DNA from: Brachynemurus nebulosus
Lineage: Eukaryota > Arthropoda > Insecta > Neuroptera > Myrmeleontidae
DNA: 64,000 nt
Direction of reading: 5' to 3'
Assembly (NCBI GenBank): GCA_035578155.1
Contig: JAPWDM010000005.1
Coordinates: 38,278,108-38,342,107 of the forward strand
Shown here: in pieces, positions 44,946 to 57,400 of the stretch
Position numbering within the stretch: the first letter of the stretch is position 1
Layout: each line of letters begins with the position of its first letter
Translations under genes and position numbers: made by a program
The notes under the pieces: model-generated
The model's database searches: none
What the model saw: the letters and a program-made list of their open reading frames with translations, nothing else
Told to the model about the DNA's origin: nothing

Positions 44946-45704
44946 CTGGCAACTTTGTTAAATAACCACAGTCCCATAAGGACCTACCATTTGTTCAGAA
45001 CTGCCAAATCGTTTCCATATAGGTCATCCTGTCTCTGACTGTACGAATTTGTGCAAAACTAGCAAAATGCAATAAATTGTTACATTGTTGTACGAAGTTT
45101 GTTTCAAGGCCCCACTTTTAATAGGGTCGACTCTGGGTAGAAGTATAAGCACAATACATTGGCGTACATAAAAAAAACTTAAAAGCACAAATTTTACCTG
45201 ATTTTTTCGTGAATTTTCATTTTATTTCCTTGTGGAAAATCAGCATGTTCTCAACATTAATATTATAATTCTGAATAGCAACTTAAGAGAGGGTAAAATT
45301 GAAAACACGACCTATAACCGTACAAGAAGCATGCGATGCAAATCAACGAAATAAATACATATAGTATTTTCGTAGGTGAGTAAGTACAGTACTCGTAAGA
45401 AAATATGAAAATGGCATAAAATTTAAGTTGTCTCGGTAAGTGAATGTTTTGGTATATTTGACGACGTCACTAAGACGATATTATTATCAATAATGAAGAC
45501 AGTAGTCTCCAAAATCATTAATAAATAACTTAAAATAACTCTAAGCATATAAGAGAATTAATTCTAATGTTTGTTGAAAGAGGTCTAAAATGAAAAGAAT
45601 TCTTTCAAAAAATAAAATTTACTAAAAAATGTTGTCGCTCGATTACATAAAACCAGTAAAAGTTAAAAGAAAGATCACCAATAAAAATTCTTATTTCTAT
45701 TAGG
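44943..45704. other. AT-rich non-coding stretch
   Basis: No gene recognised. Confidence 0.5.
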
Positions 45705-45734
45705 GGCGCCTATAAATTAGGGGCGCCTATAAAA

Positions 45735-45848
45735 TATCATGACATATTATATGATCCTACGTTTTGGCCAGAAGGCTTAAAGATACGTCGTTTTACTTTT
45801 CCTAAAACTCAGAATAAGGGTGTTTTTTTAGGCAAAAAAAATCAGTGA
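45735..45848 (+). pseudogene. ORF1 C-terminus of non-LTR element
   Basis: The short open frame contains YDPTFWPEGLKIRRF and ends KGVFLGKKNQ followed by TGA at 45846-45848. The D-P-x-F-W-P-E-G pattern is typical of the end of jockey/CR1 ORF1 proteins. The rest of ORF1 was lost by 5' truncation. Its stop overlaps the first codons of ORF2. Confidence 0.65.
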
Positions 45849-47236
45849 ATTTTAACGTTTTAAAAATTTTCCACATAAACATTCAGTGCTTGCGAAATAA
45901 AGTGCTTGAATTCGAAGCTCAAAACAACGATTATGACTTTCTATGTTTTACTGAACACTGGCTTTGCTACAATGAAATAAGAAATCTTAACATAAGTAAT
46001 TATAAAGTAGTGGATAGTTTTTGTAGGACAAGCCATATTCATGGTGGGTCCCTTATTTTGGCAAAAAACCATTTAGCGGGTGACTTTTCAATTATAAATA
46101 GTATTAAAAAATTTTCAATAGAACTTCACTGTGAGGTATGTGCGGTGGAATCAAATAAACTGAATGTTATAATTGTTACAGTTTATCGATCTCCTTCTGG
46201 GGATATTAACATTTTTATGGAAACTTTTTCAAGTCTGCTTAATATTTTGAATAAAACAAAAAAGTTAATAATTATAAATGGGGATTTTAATATACATTTT
46301 AACACTAATAATATAGTGACTAATAATTTTATTGACCTCTTAGGTACTTATGGGCTATATTGCACAATTACGGAAAACACCAGACTTAATTCTTGTCTTG
46401 ACAATATAATAACAAATGCGTTAGATACGAAATACTCTGTAACTGCATTAGATACATCCTTGTCTGATCATCTTGCTGTTATTATTGAGTGTAAAATAGA
46501 TAATAAATTTGAATACTGTAGTATAAAAAAAGCCACCAGACCTATTACTAAATACGGTCTTTTCTTACTCAATTCCTATATACAGAATGTTAGTTGGCAA
46601 TTTGTTTACAATTCCAAAATAACTACAGATGATAAATTTGATACTTTTGTTAGTAAAATCGTTGAATGTGTAAATTCAGCCTTTCCAGTTAAATTTCAAT
46701 CCGTGAAGAATAATAACATAAAGAAAAATATTGATTGGTTCACTAATGAGTTGCGAGACATGCGTGAAAATTTACAATTAATGTATGATTTGTCGAAAAC
46801 ATTTAATAATCAAGAAATGACTAATGCATTTAAAAAATATCGCAGTAAATATAGATGTGCTTTAAGTAAGGCTAAATTAAATGCCAATAATAATTTTATC
46901 AAAAATACAAATAATTCAACAAAGGCTATGTGGCAAATTGTAAATCGCTATCGAGCTGGAATATTGCCTAACGAGGTAGACTGTTCTCTAATGCCTGATC
47001 TATTAAACAATTTTTTTGTAAATGTAGCTGATAATGTATTGTCGGAATTGCCAACTAATATAACCAGTACTAATACGAGTGCGAGTTTTTTAAATAGTGT
47101 TAGTGGGAGTGGTACTTTATGCTTTGATATTAAAGATTTATCTTTTATTGAAGTCAGAGATGCCATATTTTCACTCCGAAATACCAATAGTAAAGATATT
47201 TACGGTCTAAATTCAAAGATCTTAAAAAGCGAATAA
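45845..47236 (+). pseudogene. Non-LTR ORF2, AP endonuclease part
   Basis: 463 codons without a stop; no ATG at the start (opens at GTG). Endonuclease motifs are in order: HINIQCLRNK (catalytic Asn), FTEHWL (metal-binding Glu), VYRSPSGD, INGDFNIHF (D-x-N) and SDHLAV (catalytic SDH). It nicks the genomic target so that reverse transcription can be primed. The linker is Asn/Lys-rich, and the frame ends in a TAA after an A5 run at about 47225-47229, where the other frame continues. Loss of one A would rejoin the frames, so the break is a single-base change. Confidence 0.88.
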
Positions 47237-48629
47237 TATATTTATTCCTTTAACAAAACTTTACAATGAATGTATCACTACTGGAATTTTTCCATCTGCA
47301 TTAAAATGTTCCCGTGTAGTGCCTATACATAAAAACGGACCAACTGACTCACCAAATAATTACAGGCCCATTTCCGTTACTCCAATACTTAGCAAAGTAA
47401 TTGAAAAAATTATTAAAAATCAAATAAGTAATTATTTCGAGAACAATTCATTATTTACTAATGCTCAATATGGTTTTAGAAAATCTAGCTCAACTACAAT
47501 GGCAGTAAATGCATTAGTTCAAAAAATCCATCATGGTTTTTCGAAAGGTGAACACATTGGTGTGTTATTTTGCGACCTGAGTAAGGCTTTTGACTGTGTG
47601 TCACACGGTATCCTAATTGAAAAACTCAATTACTATGGTTTATCTAAATCTAGTGTTGATTTTATTAAATCTTATCTAACAGACAGGCAACAGATAGTAT
47701 CTTTTAAAGACAAAAATTCAAGCTCTCAATTAATTAAACATGGCGTCCCACAAGGATCAGTGCTAGGGCCGCTTCTATTTCTCATTTACATTAATGACCT
47801 ACCAGTCAGTGCTCCAAACTCTGAATTCATCCTATTTGCGGATGATACTACAATGTTAAATACAAGTACAGACAATATCTCATTAACACTTGCAATGGAC
47901 GAAGCTAAATCAAGAATCAGTGACTGGTTTACTGCTAACAAACTCAGTTTAAACGTAAATAAAAGAACAAGTATGTATTTTTCAAATTTCAAACGCGACG
48001 TTCCAAGTTTCAAGTCTGTCAAGTTCTTGGGTGTTCAAATTGATGTCAATTTGTCCTGGAACTCTCATTTAACTGAACTGTGTAAAAAAATATCGTCTAA
48101 TATTTTTCTATTACGCAATTTATCTGCCACTGTATCCTTGAATGTGATATTAATGGCTTTTCATGCCATAATTCAGAGCCAAATATCATACGCTCTTCTT
48201 AGTTGGGGTCATGCTAAAAATCTTGAAAGGGTATTTCGATTACAGCGTAAGGCTATTAGAGCTGTTTTCAAACTAGGATTTAGAGAGGATTGCCGAAAAT
48301 ACTATATTGAACACAATCTTCTAACAGTTCCGTGCTTGTATATATTGCAATGCCTAATTCATATTAAAGAAAATGAAAAAAATTATCGGTCTCACAGAGA
48401 CAATCATTCGTACGACACTAGAAAGAAGAACGACATATATATTGAATTTCATCGCCTTGATAGAATTAAGACCGGTGTAAATTATTACGCACCACTGTTT
48501 TATAATAAATTACCCATAAGTATGAAAGAATTAAAACTTTCAATATTTAAGCAGACTTTGAAACGATTCCTTGCAAAAAATTGTTTTTATAATTTTAACG
48601 ATTATTTATCTTTTAATTTTTTTATGTAA
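47237..48629 (+). pseudogene. Non-LTR ORF2, reverse transcriptase part
   Basis: Open from about 47230 to 48629. RT blocks: NNYRPISVTPILSKVIEKI, FCDLSKAFDCVSH (first catalytic Asp), GVPQGSVLGPLLFLIYINDL, and FADDTTM (F-A-D-D active site). The C-terminal region has HSYDTR and LFYNKLP, usual at the end of jockey/CR1-type proteins. It is separated from the endonuclease by one frameshift, so it is annotated as a pseudogene; otherwise it is undamaged. Confidence 0.9.
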
Positions 48630-48690
48630 ACATTGCATCAATTTTTATTTTTGACTTATGTAAACATTTATTTGTATTAGCATCAATAAA

Positions 48691-48721
<31 letters not shown>

Positions 48722-48722
48722 G

Positions 48723-49078
48723 TTGTGTCAAAAATTTTTAAATTATCTGTAATATAATCATTTGTGTTATTTTAACACAATTTTTTGTGTTATTTTAACA
48801 CAAAGCATATGTGTCAAATCTTTACACAAGATTTGTGTCAATGATTTAACACACAAGAGGACATACATTTTGTGTTAATTTTTCAAATTTATCAGAGTTA
48901 TTATTTATTCAATATTATAACTTTTTTATTCAATATTTTACTTCCACTGCAGCTTAAGATATTTGAAAATCGTCAAAAATTCTACCGATTTTGTTCATAT
49001 ATTATTATACATGAGACTCAAAGAACGCAAAGTAAGTCAGTCCTTTGTAAAAATTCTTACTTGTTTCCATATATATGT
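48723..49078. repeat. TGTGTTA/TAACACA palindromic cluster
   Basis: Between 48745 and 48890, TGTGTTATTTTAACACA occurs twice almost perfectly, followed by further TGTGTCAA and TTAACACA motifs. A similar cluster lies at about 53140-53220. It may be one end of a larger element whose other end is near 53.2 kb. The rest to 49078 is AT-rich without a gene. Confidence 0.6.
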
Positions 49079-49206
49079 ACCAAAATATATATAATAAAAA
49101 AGATGAGAGTAGTTTTTATTATTAAACAAAACCGAAAGTTAAAAAACCAAAGTTAAAAAAAAATCAAGTAAGCTTACGATACGATATAATACAATCTCAA
49201 GTAAGC

Positions 49207-49760
49207 TTAAGGGCCCCATACACGATGAGATCTGTATCGCTACATATTACAGATATCAGTATCATGACACAGATCTCGTCGTGTATATGACTGTCTCGGT
49301 GTTACTGTATTAGTATCAGTATACCCATGTTTATGGGATTCAAAATGTAAAGATGTTTGTAATAGACGTTAATCCTACACTCTCCTATTCCTAATAACTT
49401 TTGGAAAAGTGTTTCGTCCATTCGCAAATAATTTCTGAAGTCGTTTGCCTGGCTCAGTTTTAACTCTTGAATCAAATTAAAAATAGTATACTTATGTTTA
49501 TCTTTCAACCATCGCTTTGTCCATTTTTTTCTTCTTTTTTTTTTTTTATTTTTTAAGCACTCTGACACTGTAATTGAAGTTGCTAATAGCACAGGTCGTA
49601 GATCGCACATTTCTTTATTAATAAAATTTTTTATCTGTACCTTCTGAGGTTTCACGATTCAGTTTCAACATGTGTGTGCTAAATAAATATGATACAAATC
49701 TCAGATATATGTATCGCTATCTGTATCGATACCAGGTATCGATACTGATCTCGCCCTTTA
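49207..49760. mobile_element. PIF/Harbinger-type element remnant
   Basis: The element is 49210-49757 with a 3-bp duplication TTA on both sides. The left end is AGGGCCCCATACACGATGAG and the right end read inward AGGGCGAGATCAGTATCG, the same repeat with about 12 bases missing. The 3-bp T-A-rich duplication and GGGC ends fit PIF/Harbinger. An internal inverted pair (ACACGATGAGATCTGT and ACAGATCTCGTCGTGT) lies near the left end. Confidence 0.75.
49302..49655 (-). pseudogene. Harbinger transposase N-terminal fragment
   Basis: Open frame of 117 codons from ATG at 49655. Residues 41-90 (RRKKWTKRWLKDKHKYTIFN, then LIQELKLSQANDFRNYLRMD) match the N-terminal region typical of HARBI1-like transposases: W-x-[KR]-x-W-L, then N-L-x-x-E-L, then F-x-N-Y-x-R-M. 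The catalytic DDE domain is absent and the C-terminal residues look unrelated, so the element is internally deleted. Confidence 0.7.
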
Positions 49761-49925
49761 CATGATTTTTTGTAACTGAATCTATAACAAAATAACCTTA
49801 AAATGTAAGAAAATTGTTTCATTTTTAAACGTTTAATAAAACTATATTCGTCAACAACTGAAAACAATTTTTCGGTTTTGTTTAATAATAAGAACTACTC
49901 TCATCTTTTTGATTATATATATATT

Positions 49926-49927
<2 letters not shown>

Positions 49928-50004
<77 letters not shown>
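49928..50004. repeat. (TA)n microsatellite
   Basis: About 77 bp, directly after the right inverted end at 49929. Confidence 0.97.
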
Positions 50005-50006
<2 letters not shown>

Positions 50007-50329
50007 TAATGTAAGTTAAGTACTTATAGCATTCTTTTGTTCTACACAAATATTGGCCGAAATGCATAAGCTAAGCATCTACTACTTGCTTACATTTTTG
50101 TAAGAGTTTACTCAACTTTTTTCTTTTTAAATGTGAGAATTGTGAGAATTTGCTCAAGTAGGTATGAATATGTTGTTATATACACATACATATACACATC
50201 TAGGATACACAGAATTTTATTTATTACTCTTATTGAAAGAGAACTGTGTAAAAGATAACAAAATACCCCTGTCGCAGCATCTGCATAACATAGCGAATTT
50301 CCAAATCTTGGGCACTGGCGGATCTCATC

Positions 50330-50605
50330 TAGGACCTGTACCTATTTAAAATAGTTTAGCTTTCTAAGAGTAAAAGAATTTTTAAAATCGGCTGGGTAAT
50401 TAGTTTTGGTATTTTTGGGGACCCAAGAACCCGAACGAATTTTGTGCAGCATAGTTGTATCCATCTAAAATAATTTAGTTCTCTAGCAGTGAAAAATTTT
50501 TTAGCATCGGTTCGATAGCTTATTACTGGCGTTTTCGGATCTGCAAGATCCCGGTGGATCTCATTAAAAAATCAGCTCGACCGTATATTCTAGGCGGACT
50601 TTATG

Positions 50606-50699
<94 letters not shown>

Positions 50700-52110
50700 A
50701 ACCCGTTGTGTAGCATTTTACGTCGCATTTGCATCCGCAGGACAGTTGTGGATCTCAGATAACACAACCTGTACCTATTTAAAATAGGTAATAGTAAAAA
50801 AGTTTCAAAATCGGTCAGTTATTTTATTTTTGACACTTTTAGGTCCTACTGACACTGTCAGACCTTACATAACGTAATCTATATGTATTTAAAATAGCTT
50901 AGCTCCCCAACAGTGAAAAAATTTTCAAAATCGGTCGGTTAGTTTATTTTTGACACTTTTGGATACGATGGACCCTGGCAGACTTTACATAACGTAATCT
51001 ATATTTATCTAAAATAGTTTAGCTCTGTAAAAGTGAAAAAATTTTCAAAATCGGTCGGTTAGTTTATTTTTACCACTTTTGGGTCCCATGGACCCTGGCG
51101 GACCCTAAATAACGTAATGTATGTCTATCTAAAATAGCTTAGTTCCCCAACAGTGAAAAAATTTTCAAAATCGGTCGGTTAGTCTATTTTTGACACTTTT
51201 GGATCCCATGGACCCTGGCAGACCTTACATAATGTAATCTATATTTATCTAAAATAGTTTAGCTCTGTAACAGTGAAAAGATTTTCAAAATCGCTCGGTT
51301 AGTTTATTTTTGACACTTTTGGATCCCATGGACCCTGGCAGACCTTACATAACGTAATTTATATTCATCTAAAATAGTTTAGCTCTGTAACAGTGAAAAA
51401 ATTTTCAAAATCGGTCAGTTAGTTTATTTTTGACACTTCTGGATCCTATGGACCCTGGCAGACCTTACATAACAGAATCTATATTTATCTAAAACAGTTT
51501 AGCTCTGTAACAGTGAAAAAATTTTCAAAATCGATCAGGCAGTTTATTTTTGACACTTTTGGGTCCTATGGACCCAGGCGGATCTTACATAACGTAATCG
51601 ATATTTATCTAAAATAGTTTAGCTCTGTAACAGTGAAAAAATTTTCAAAATCGGTCAGTTAGTTTATTTTTGACACTTTTGGGTCCTGTGGACCCTGGCG
51701 GACCTTACATAATGTATTCTAAATCTATCTAAAATAGTTTAGCTCTGTAACAATGAAGAAATTTTTAAAATCGGTCGTTTAGTTTATTTTTTACAATTAT
51801 GGGATCAGTAAATCCTGACGAAACTCATACAAGTCTAGTACTCTAACAGTAAGAAAAGGGTTCTAAGGATCTCATATACCTGATGGCAGTCCGTAAACTT
51901 TTTGCGGACATCATTTAATTAATTAATCAAATACTGTAACTTACTAACTGTGAAAGAATTTTTAAAATCGATTGGTTAATTAATTTCTGGCCTTTTTAGG
52001 TCCCGAAAACCTTGACCTCACATAAAATACCTTAAATCCATTTGAAATGGTTTAATTTTTTAACATTATTAATTATTAGTGAAAAAATTTTCAAAATCGA
52101 TTCAAAATAT
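50330..52110. repeat. 120-bp tandem satellite, about 14 units
   Basis: The unit contains TTTTCAAAATCGGTCGGTTA, GTTTATTTTTGACACTTTTG, CCATGGACCCTGGCAGACCT and CTAAAATAGTTTAGCTCTGT. Units between about 50790 and 51780 are homogeneous with an exact 120-bp period. Units toward both edges are progressively diverged, and a (TA)n tract interrupts the left edge at 50609-50695. Confidence 0.95.
50609..50695. repeat. (TA)n microsatellite inside satellite
   Basis: About 87 bp of TA within diverged satellite units. Confidence 0.97.
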
Positions 52111-52753
52111 TTTTCCGTGCATACATATGTACATTGTACATATTTTGTTTTGTTTCATATTTAATAATATTATATCATAATATAATCTTCAATTTCTTGT
52201 TTACTTAAAAATTCAATAAAAAAAAAAATTCTTAATTGCATTAGCTTAGAAAATCTGTTTGATTTACATTTTTCAACATGAGATAGAACCATGCTAATTA
52301 TAATGCAATAAATGAGACACAAAACTCTATACATGTATGTGTGTTATAACACATGTATGTGAATAGACTTCACTTGTTCTCACAAAATTCTTTAATAAAA
52401 AGTGAAATATTTTTATACTTCATAAAGAACTGAGATAGAAATATAAATTACTTATTACAATGACAAAGAGAGCAAAATAAGGCAATAGTGAAAATTACGA
52501 TTTTCTCGAAAACTACTTAACATAGAAAGAAAATTATAAGAACATTTTCTTCATAATTTTTTTTTCCTTTTCAACGGTGTAAAAATCGAACTGTCTTATG
52601 ATAGGATCGAATAATAAAAAATGGCCAGAAAACCTACTTCTGGGCATCCGACGTGTCTGGCTAACGAACTTAGCCAAGCCAGTTCAGAATCCAGTCCGCA
52701 CACAAAATTTCATAAGCGTTAGACGTTTCGTTTGAGAGTTATCGTGCGAACAC

Positions 52754-52755
<2 letters not shown>
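52111..52755. other. AT-rich non-coding stretch
   Basis: No gene. A palindromic patch with CATGTATGTGTGTTATAACA lies near 52331. Confidence 0.5.

Positions 52756-52812
<57 letters not shown>
52756..52812. repeat. (TA)n microsatellite
   Basis: About 57 bp of TA. Confidence 0.97.
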
Positions 52813-52815
<3 letters not shown>

Positions 52816-53229
52816 TTTAGTGAATATCATTTTCGTATTCTAGGGACCTCAAAACAGATTTCTGCCATAGTCCCGGACTCAGATTGCGTCATGAGACCTA
52901 CTGTAATAGCTGAATTTCGAGTTTTCGCAATTCGCTAAAAGGATGGTAATTCTATTGTCCAGTTTATTTATGATAGCAAGGCTTACCTGCGATTATTCAA
53001 AATGTGTATATGTATATTATGAATGTGTATATAACACATATTCATACTTACTTGAGCAAAGTCTCACAATGCAGAGTAAATGCTCAGATTTTTTTATGCA
53101 AGTTGAGTAAACTCTTACAAAAATTTTTATTCTGTTAAATCGAATTTTGTGTTAATATTTTCATTTAACACAAACACGAAATGTCACATTAACGCAGGGT
53201 TGAGTTACTTATTTAACACAAAAATTTTA

Positions 53230-53815
53230 ACTACTGGTTTTTTTTTACGCAGAACACATATTTTTTTACTGTGTGTATACACATACACTGACAAAAAAAC
53301 ACACAGTAACAAGTTTAATATAGTGGTTTTTTCGAACACTGAAAATTGCTTGCAGCAACCAATAGCAAAGCAGAGATGCAAATTTTTATCCGTTCAAATA
53401 AACGAAATTCTTTCCTCTATTGAAAATGGTGAATATTGTGGTTTTATCTACATATATAGTATAAAGCAAACCATTTAATTCATGGAATTGTTCATAATAA
53501 AATATTTTTGTACGTACATTCGTTTAAGTAAATATTGTATGCATACTTATATTTAAAGTCAGTGGCATTCTAACAAAGGCACTACCTATGTGAGTTTTGC
53601 AAAAACCTATCAGAAATTTAAATTACGGAAAATTTCTGAAAACTTTATACAGGCTAGATATTTTATAGTATATAATAAAAACCAGTTTCTACCTAATTTT
53701 TACTTTTATTCAATTCTGTTTTTTATTAAAGCATTCGTTTATTTTCTTCAAATAATTATTTGGATAGTGACTGTATTACTGTTAATTAGTTAAGACAATC
53801 ACTTTATAACGCCAG
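53230..53815. other. AT-rich non-coding stretch
   Basis: Open frames of up to 109 codons (53149-53478) have no family resemblance and no promoter context. No gene is called. Confidence 0.5.
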
Positions 53816-53819
53816 AAAA

Positions 53820-54400
53820 GAAGCTCTTATTGGAGGTCTTTTTCTCCATAACGAATAATACAATCAATATATAAGAGTGTATTATCCTTAATCTGAGATA
53901 TATTCGTTCTAATTTAAAAAATTAAATGGTAGCGCAAGCGCAGATCCAACGTAGACGCAACAGTAGTTAGAATATAATTTTTTGAAAATTTTTCCTTATT
54001 TTTACTGACGCGATTCACAAGATTTATTAAAATATACATAATTTATCGTTAAATGACACCAGTTTTGAAAAAAAAATTGAAAATAGATGAAAAAATCAAC
54101 CCTAATACATGTTTATGAAAATTTATTGGTTAGCCGTAAACTTTCAAAACATGTTTATTGTTTCGTGTGTATATATTTATCCTTTAACGACATCTATGGG
54201 TCATTAATGGAAATATGACTAATCTGTAATGAAAAAAAAAGTTATCGACCAAGATAAGAGACTCAAAAATGTCACAGCAGCGTTTCTGAACCTTTCCAAC
54301 TGCTCAAAGTCGTTTCAGAAATCGAGTTCAAAATGATTTTTAAAATTTTTCCCCAATCATAATTGCTTTTGGATATCGTTCTAGAAATATTTGTTCCAAA
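53820..54400. repeat. Dispersed repeat family, copy C
   Basis: The start (CTCTTATTGGAGGTCTTTTT, then CTCCATAACGAATAATACAA) matches copy A and 38962. The later part (GTTATCGACCAAGATAAGAG, GTTTCAGAAATCGAGTTC, ATCGTTCTAGAAATAT) matches copies A and B. Confidence 0.65.
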
Positions 54401-57400
54401 GTCATGTAATTCGTTGAAATATGAACGTTTGGATAAAAATTATAACCCTTTGCTTTAATATTAACGCAACAAACTTATTTATTGTATATTATTTTCATAA
54501 CTCCTTAAACAACTTTATTTTAACCGAAATACATCTTCAAATCTTAACTATGATTATGAGAGAATGAAAGCAAAGAACAGTCAAGTTAAAAAACATTTTT
54601 TCACAATACAAGTTTTATGTTAAGAATATTCAAGACATGACATTATAAAAAAAAAAATTATATAGGGATGTTATATGAACAAATAATATATATAAGAGAT
54701 TGATTTTTATGTTACTCGCTATTCGTTACACTGCAATCATTTGAAGTATTCGCTAGAGATGAAGAGGTTGAATTGTAAGGATTCATTTTAGTTCACTGGC
54801 ACACAATGAGGATGATCACAAAACAGACAAGAACTCAAACATAGGAAATATTGCTCTACTTAACTGGAAACTATATGTGGGATCAATCTCCAGATACCTT
54901 TCTAGTGAACATTCAATTTTTCTGTCTTATTTTTGGATTCTGATTTCTTCATTTCATGTCCATCTTGTTTATAACAATCTCACATCCGAAATTTCGCATT
55001 ATTTTTTCGTTTTGTGTTTCATTCATAAAATTACATTCCATTATGTTTCCCCTGATAACCATTTTCATCTTTCAAACTAATATAATGGTTCATAAAATTA
55101 ACAACACAAAAAAAAAAACGTAAATTTATAAATTACATTTGAGTAGCTCGCTGCTGAGGACTAACGTAGCGCATTAAAAAGAAATACCTATATAATGTTG
55201 AACCATTAGGAAGCATTTTAAAAATTAACATAAAGCAACTGCGAGTGAAAAACTTATAAAATGTAGATAAAGTAGAAAACGGTTGGAAAAATAAAATAAA
55301 GAAACACACGGACCGAATCAAACAATCTATTATGCGCACATTTTAATGGCTGCTTGTCTCCCTGCTAGACCTACCACGATCTTTGTTACAATGCATCATA
55401 TAATTTAATATGTCTAATGTACATATCATTAAACGTTTATGTCGATAAAAGTAATGATGTCTCTGAAAAACAGTTGGGCTATGATCACCAATTCGAAAAT
55501 TTATATGATAAATACAGCAATGATTTGGGTAAGTTTTTAAAAAAAAAAAGTTTGCCAAGTTTACTCAAGGTCAAACTTACGTATGTCACATCAGTGGTAC
55601 TGAACTCAGCTTTTGAACTTGCAATACCAGAAGTATGTTCTCTTGTTGCAAAGTTTAAAAAAAAAGATACTTATTCAGGTGAAATATAACTAAAAGTAAA
55701 ACTGAGTTTACATTAATTTTAATCCAAATTTGCTCTGGTCGTTTTGATTGGTGGAATACTGTTGCTAGATAAAATACTTTAGTAAAGATTAGTTCTTTAC
55801 CTTAACTAACATATCCCTACGATTTTAGCACCAGTTTACTCCAGGTGAGTTGATAGGTAAAGTAGAATAAGTCGGTAGTAGGGGAAAACAAATTGTAGAG
55901 TGGCTATACCAAGTTATTATCTATTTTACCTAAATAGAAAAACTTTACCAGTTGGGTTTACATTAGTAAAATAACTTACAATAGTTAGTACTTACCTAAA
56001 TTTCTCTACCATTTACTCTACCAGTGTAAACTCGGCTTAAAGGAGGTAATGTGAAACATGTCTTAAACATGTAATTAATACGCATAAATACTTGATATAA
56101 TGTTTGCTAAACTATTATCACTGATGAAAAAAAAACCTTTATACTTTTGCCCTAGCCCCCTACCCAATGACACTAGGTCCTCTTTTTGGGCGCGGGCTCT
56201 CAGGATACTGCATCGGCTGCCACCCTTCCGCAGTATGTATGTATGTATATTTTGAAAAATACAGAAGATTTTGGAAATTTTATTTTCTGCAATTTGTAAG
56301 TAAGGATATCCTTGTTAGAATGAAATAGTTCACGACAGTTTTATTATTTTTTTTTTTTTGCACAAATTTATTAAAAATAAGAAAAATGAATGCAGAATCG
56401 ACTGTATGTATAACTAGTGACTAACAACTTTTTTCTTCCGTTTGACAATGAAACCTTTCAAGAAAATATATTTTTCTGGAAAATATAAAATTCTATCTAT
56501 GAAAAAAGAAAATTCTTTGTCTCTCTTTGTATCTTTTAATTTTTTGTATACCTAATAATTCAGTATTCATAAATATTGACGTATAGATACATTTAAGTAA
56601 TTTAATTTATATTTATATCTATTAAATATTAAATAAAAAGTTGATTTTCAAATTTCGAAACTTTTACAATAAACGACTGTTATATTTCACTACCAAACAA
56701 AAATAACACCAATGTATATATTTTTTTTTTCATTTATTAACTATTGAAAACAATAGTTTTGAATACTTTCATAGACAAATAGGTACTATGTACATTTCAA
56801 AAATGAAACAGTGGCTGGCAAATGACTTTGACATTACGTACGCTAACAACTAATTTTAAAACAATGCCCACACCATTACAGACAGCATAGAATGAGAAAT
56901 CCACTCCTTGAAAACTTTTACTTTCACATAATTCGATGGGACGAAAACCTGTAGGTATATCGAAATACAATACGACAGACAGAATTTTACAATGCTAACC
57001 AAAAGTGTACTTATACTATGGAGAATAATGGCCGACGGTCGACATTACGTCCGGACCGGTAGAATGGTCAGACGCCACGTTGGATGCGTCCTTTTCAAAT
57101 CCCCTCCGTTGTGTCGAGACATTATTGGATGACTATTACTGCTATCTAGTGATTCATCCTCTTAAATTGCATACTTGTTGTACCACAATTATCCTGCATC
57201 CTCGGTCTATTAAAAACGAAAACTTTTCGAATATTCGAGATGTTTTTTCGTGTATTTCGACAACTTGTTAGTAGAAGTAATTTTTTTTTACCCATTTTCA
57301 TAATGGATGATGAGTTTTTGCAGACGTTTAAAGTTTCCTTCGTATATTTTTATTTATTACAGTAACTTACGAATTCTATTTAGTGGAAGTGAAAGGGAAA

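Larger units (their letters stand above)
45705..48722 (+). mobile_element. Non-LTR retrotransposon, 5'-truncated (jockey/CR1 type)
   Basis: It begins in the last part of ORF1, continues with ORF2 (endonuclease, then reverse transcriptase) and ends in a (TTA)n tail at 48690-48721 instead of poly(A). The 5' edge shows ATTAGGGGCGCCTATAAA twice in tandem (45700-45735). There is no RNase H domain. ORF2 has one frameshift near 47230. No target duplication was identified. Confidence 0.88.
49079..49929. mobile_element. Inverted-repeat element (58-bp ends) containing a Harbinger copy
   Basis: Ends 49079-49136 and 49871-49929 are reverse complements with about five mismatches (core AAAAAGATGAGAGTAGTT, then ATTATTAAACAAAACCGAA). 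Without the Harbinger insertion it is about 300 bp. The right end runs into a (TA)n tract. Confidence 0.75.
50094..53124. mobile_element. Inverted-repeat-bounded unit holding a 120-bp satellite
   Basis: The left arm 50094-50200 and right arm about 53003-53124 are inverted copies (ATTTTTGTAAGAGTTTACTC at the tips, then TTGCTCAAGTA.GTATGAATA). The interior is mostly the 120-bp tandem array and two (TA)n tracts. No transposase. This looks like a foldback-type or satellite-bearing non-autonomous element; no clear target duplication was found. Confidence 0.65.

Noticed and set aside
53149..53478. 109-codon open frame
   Set aside because: No motif, no promoter context and it starts in the TAACACA-rich repeat; likely chance.
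55417..55689. 90-codon open frame
   Set aside because: Lysine-rich through A-runs and not similar to any family I recognise.
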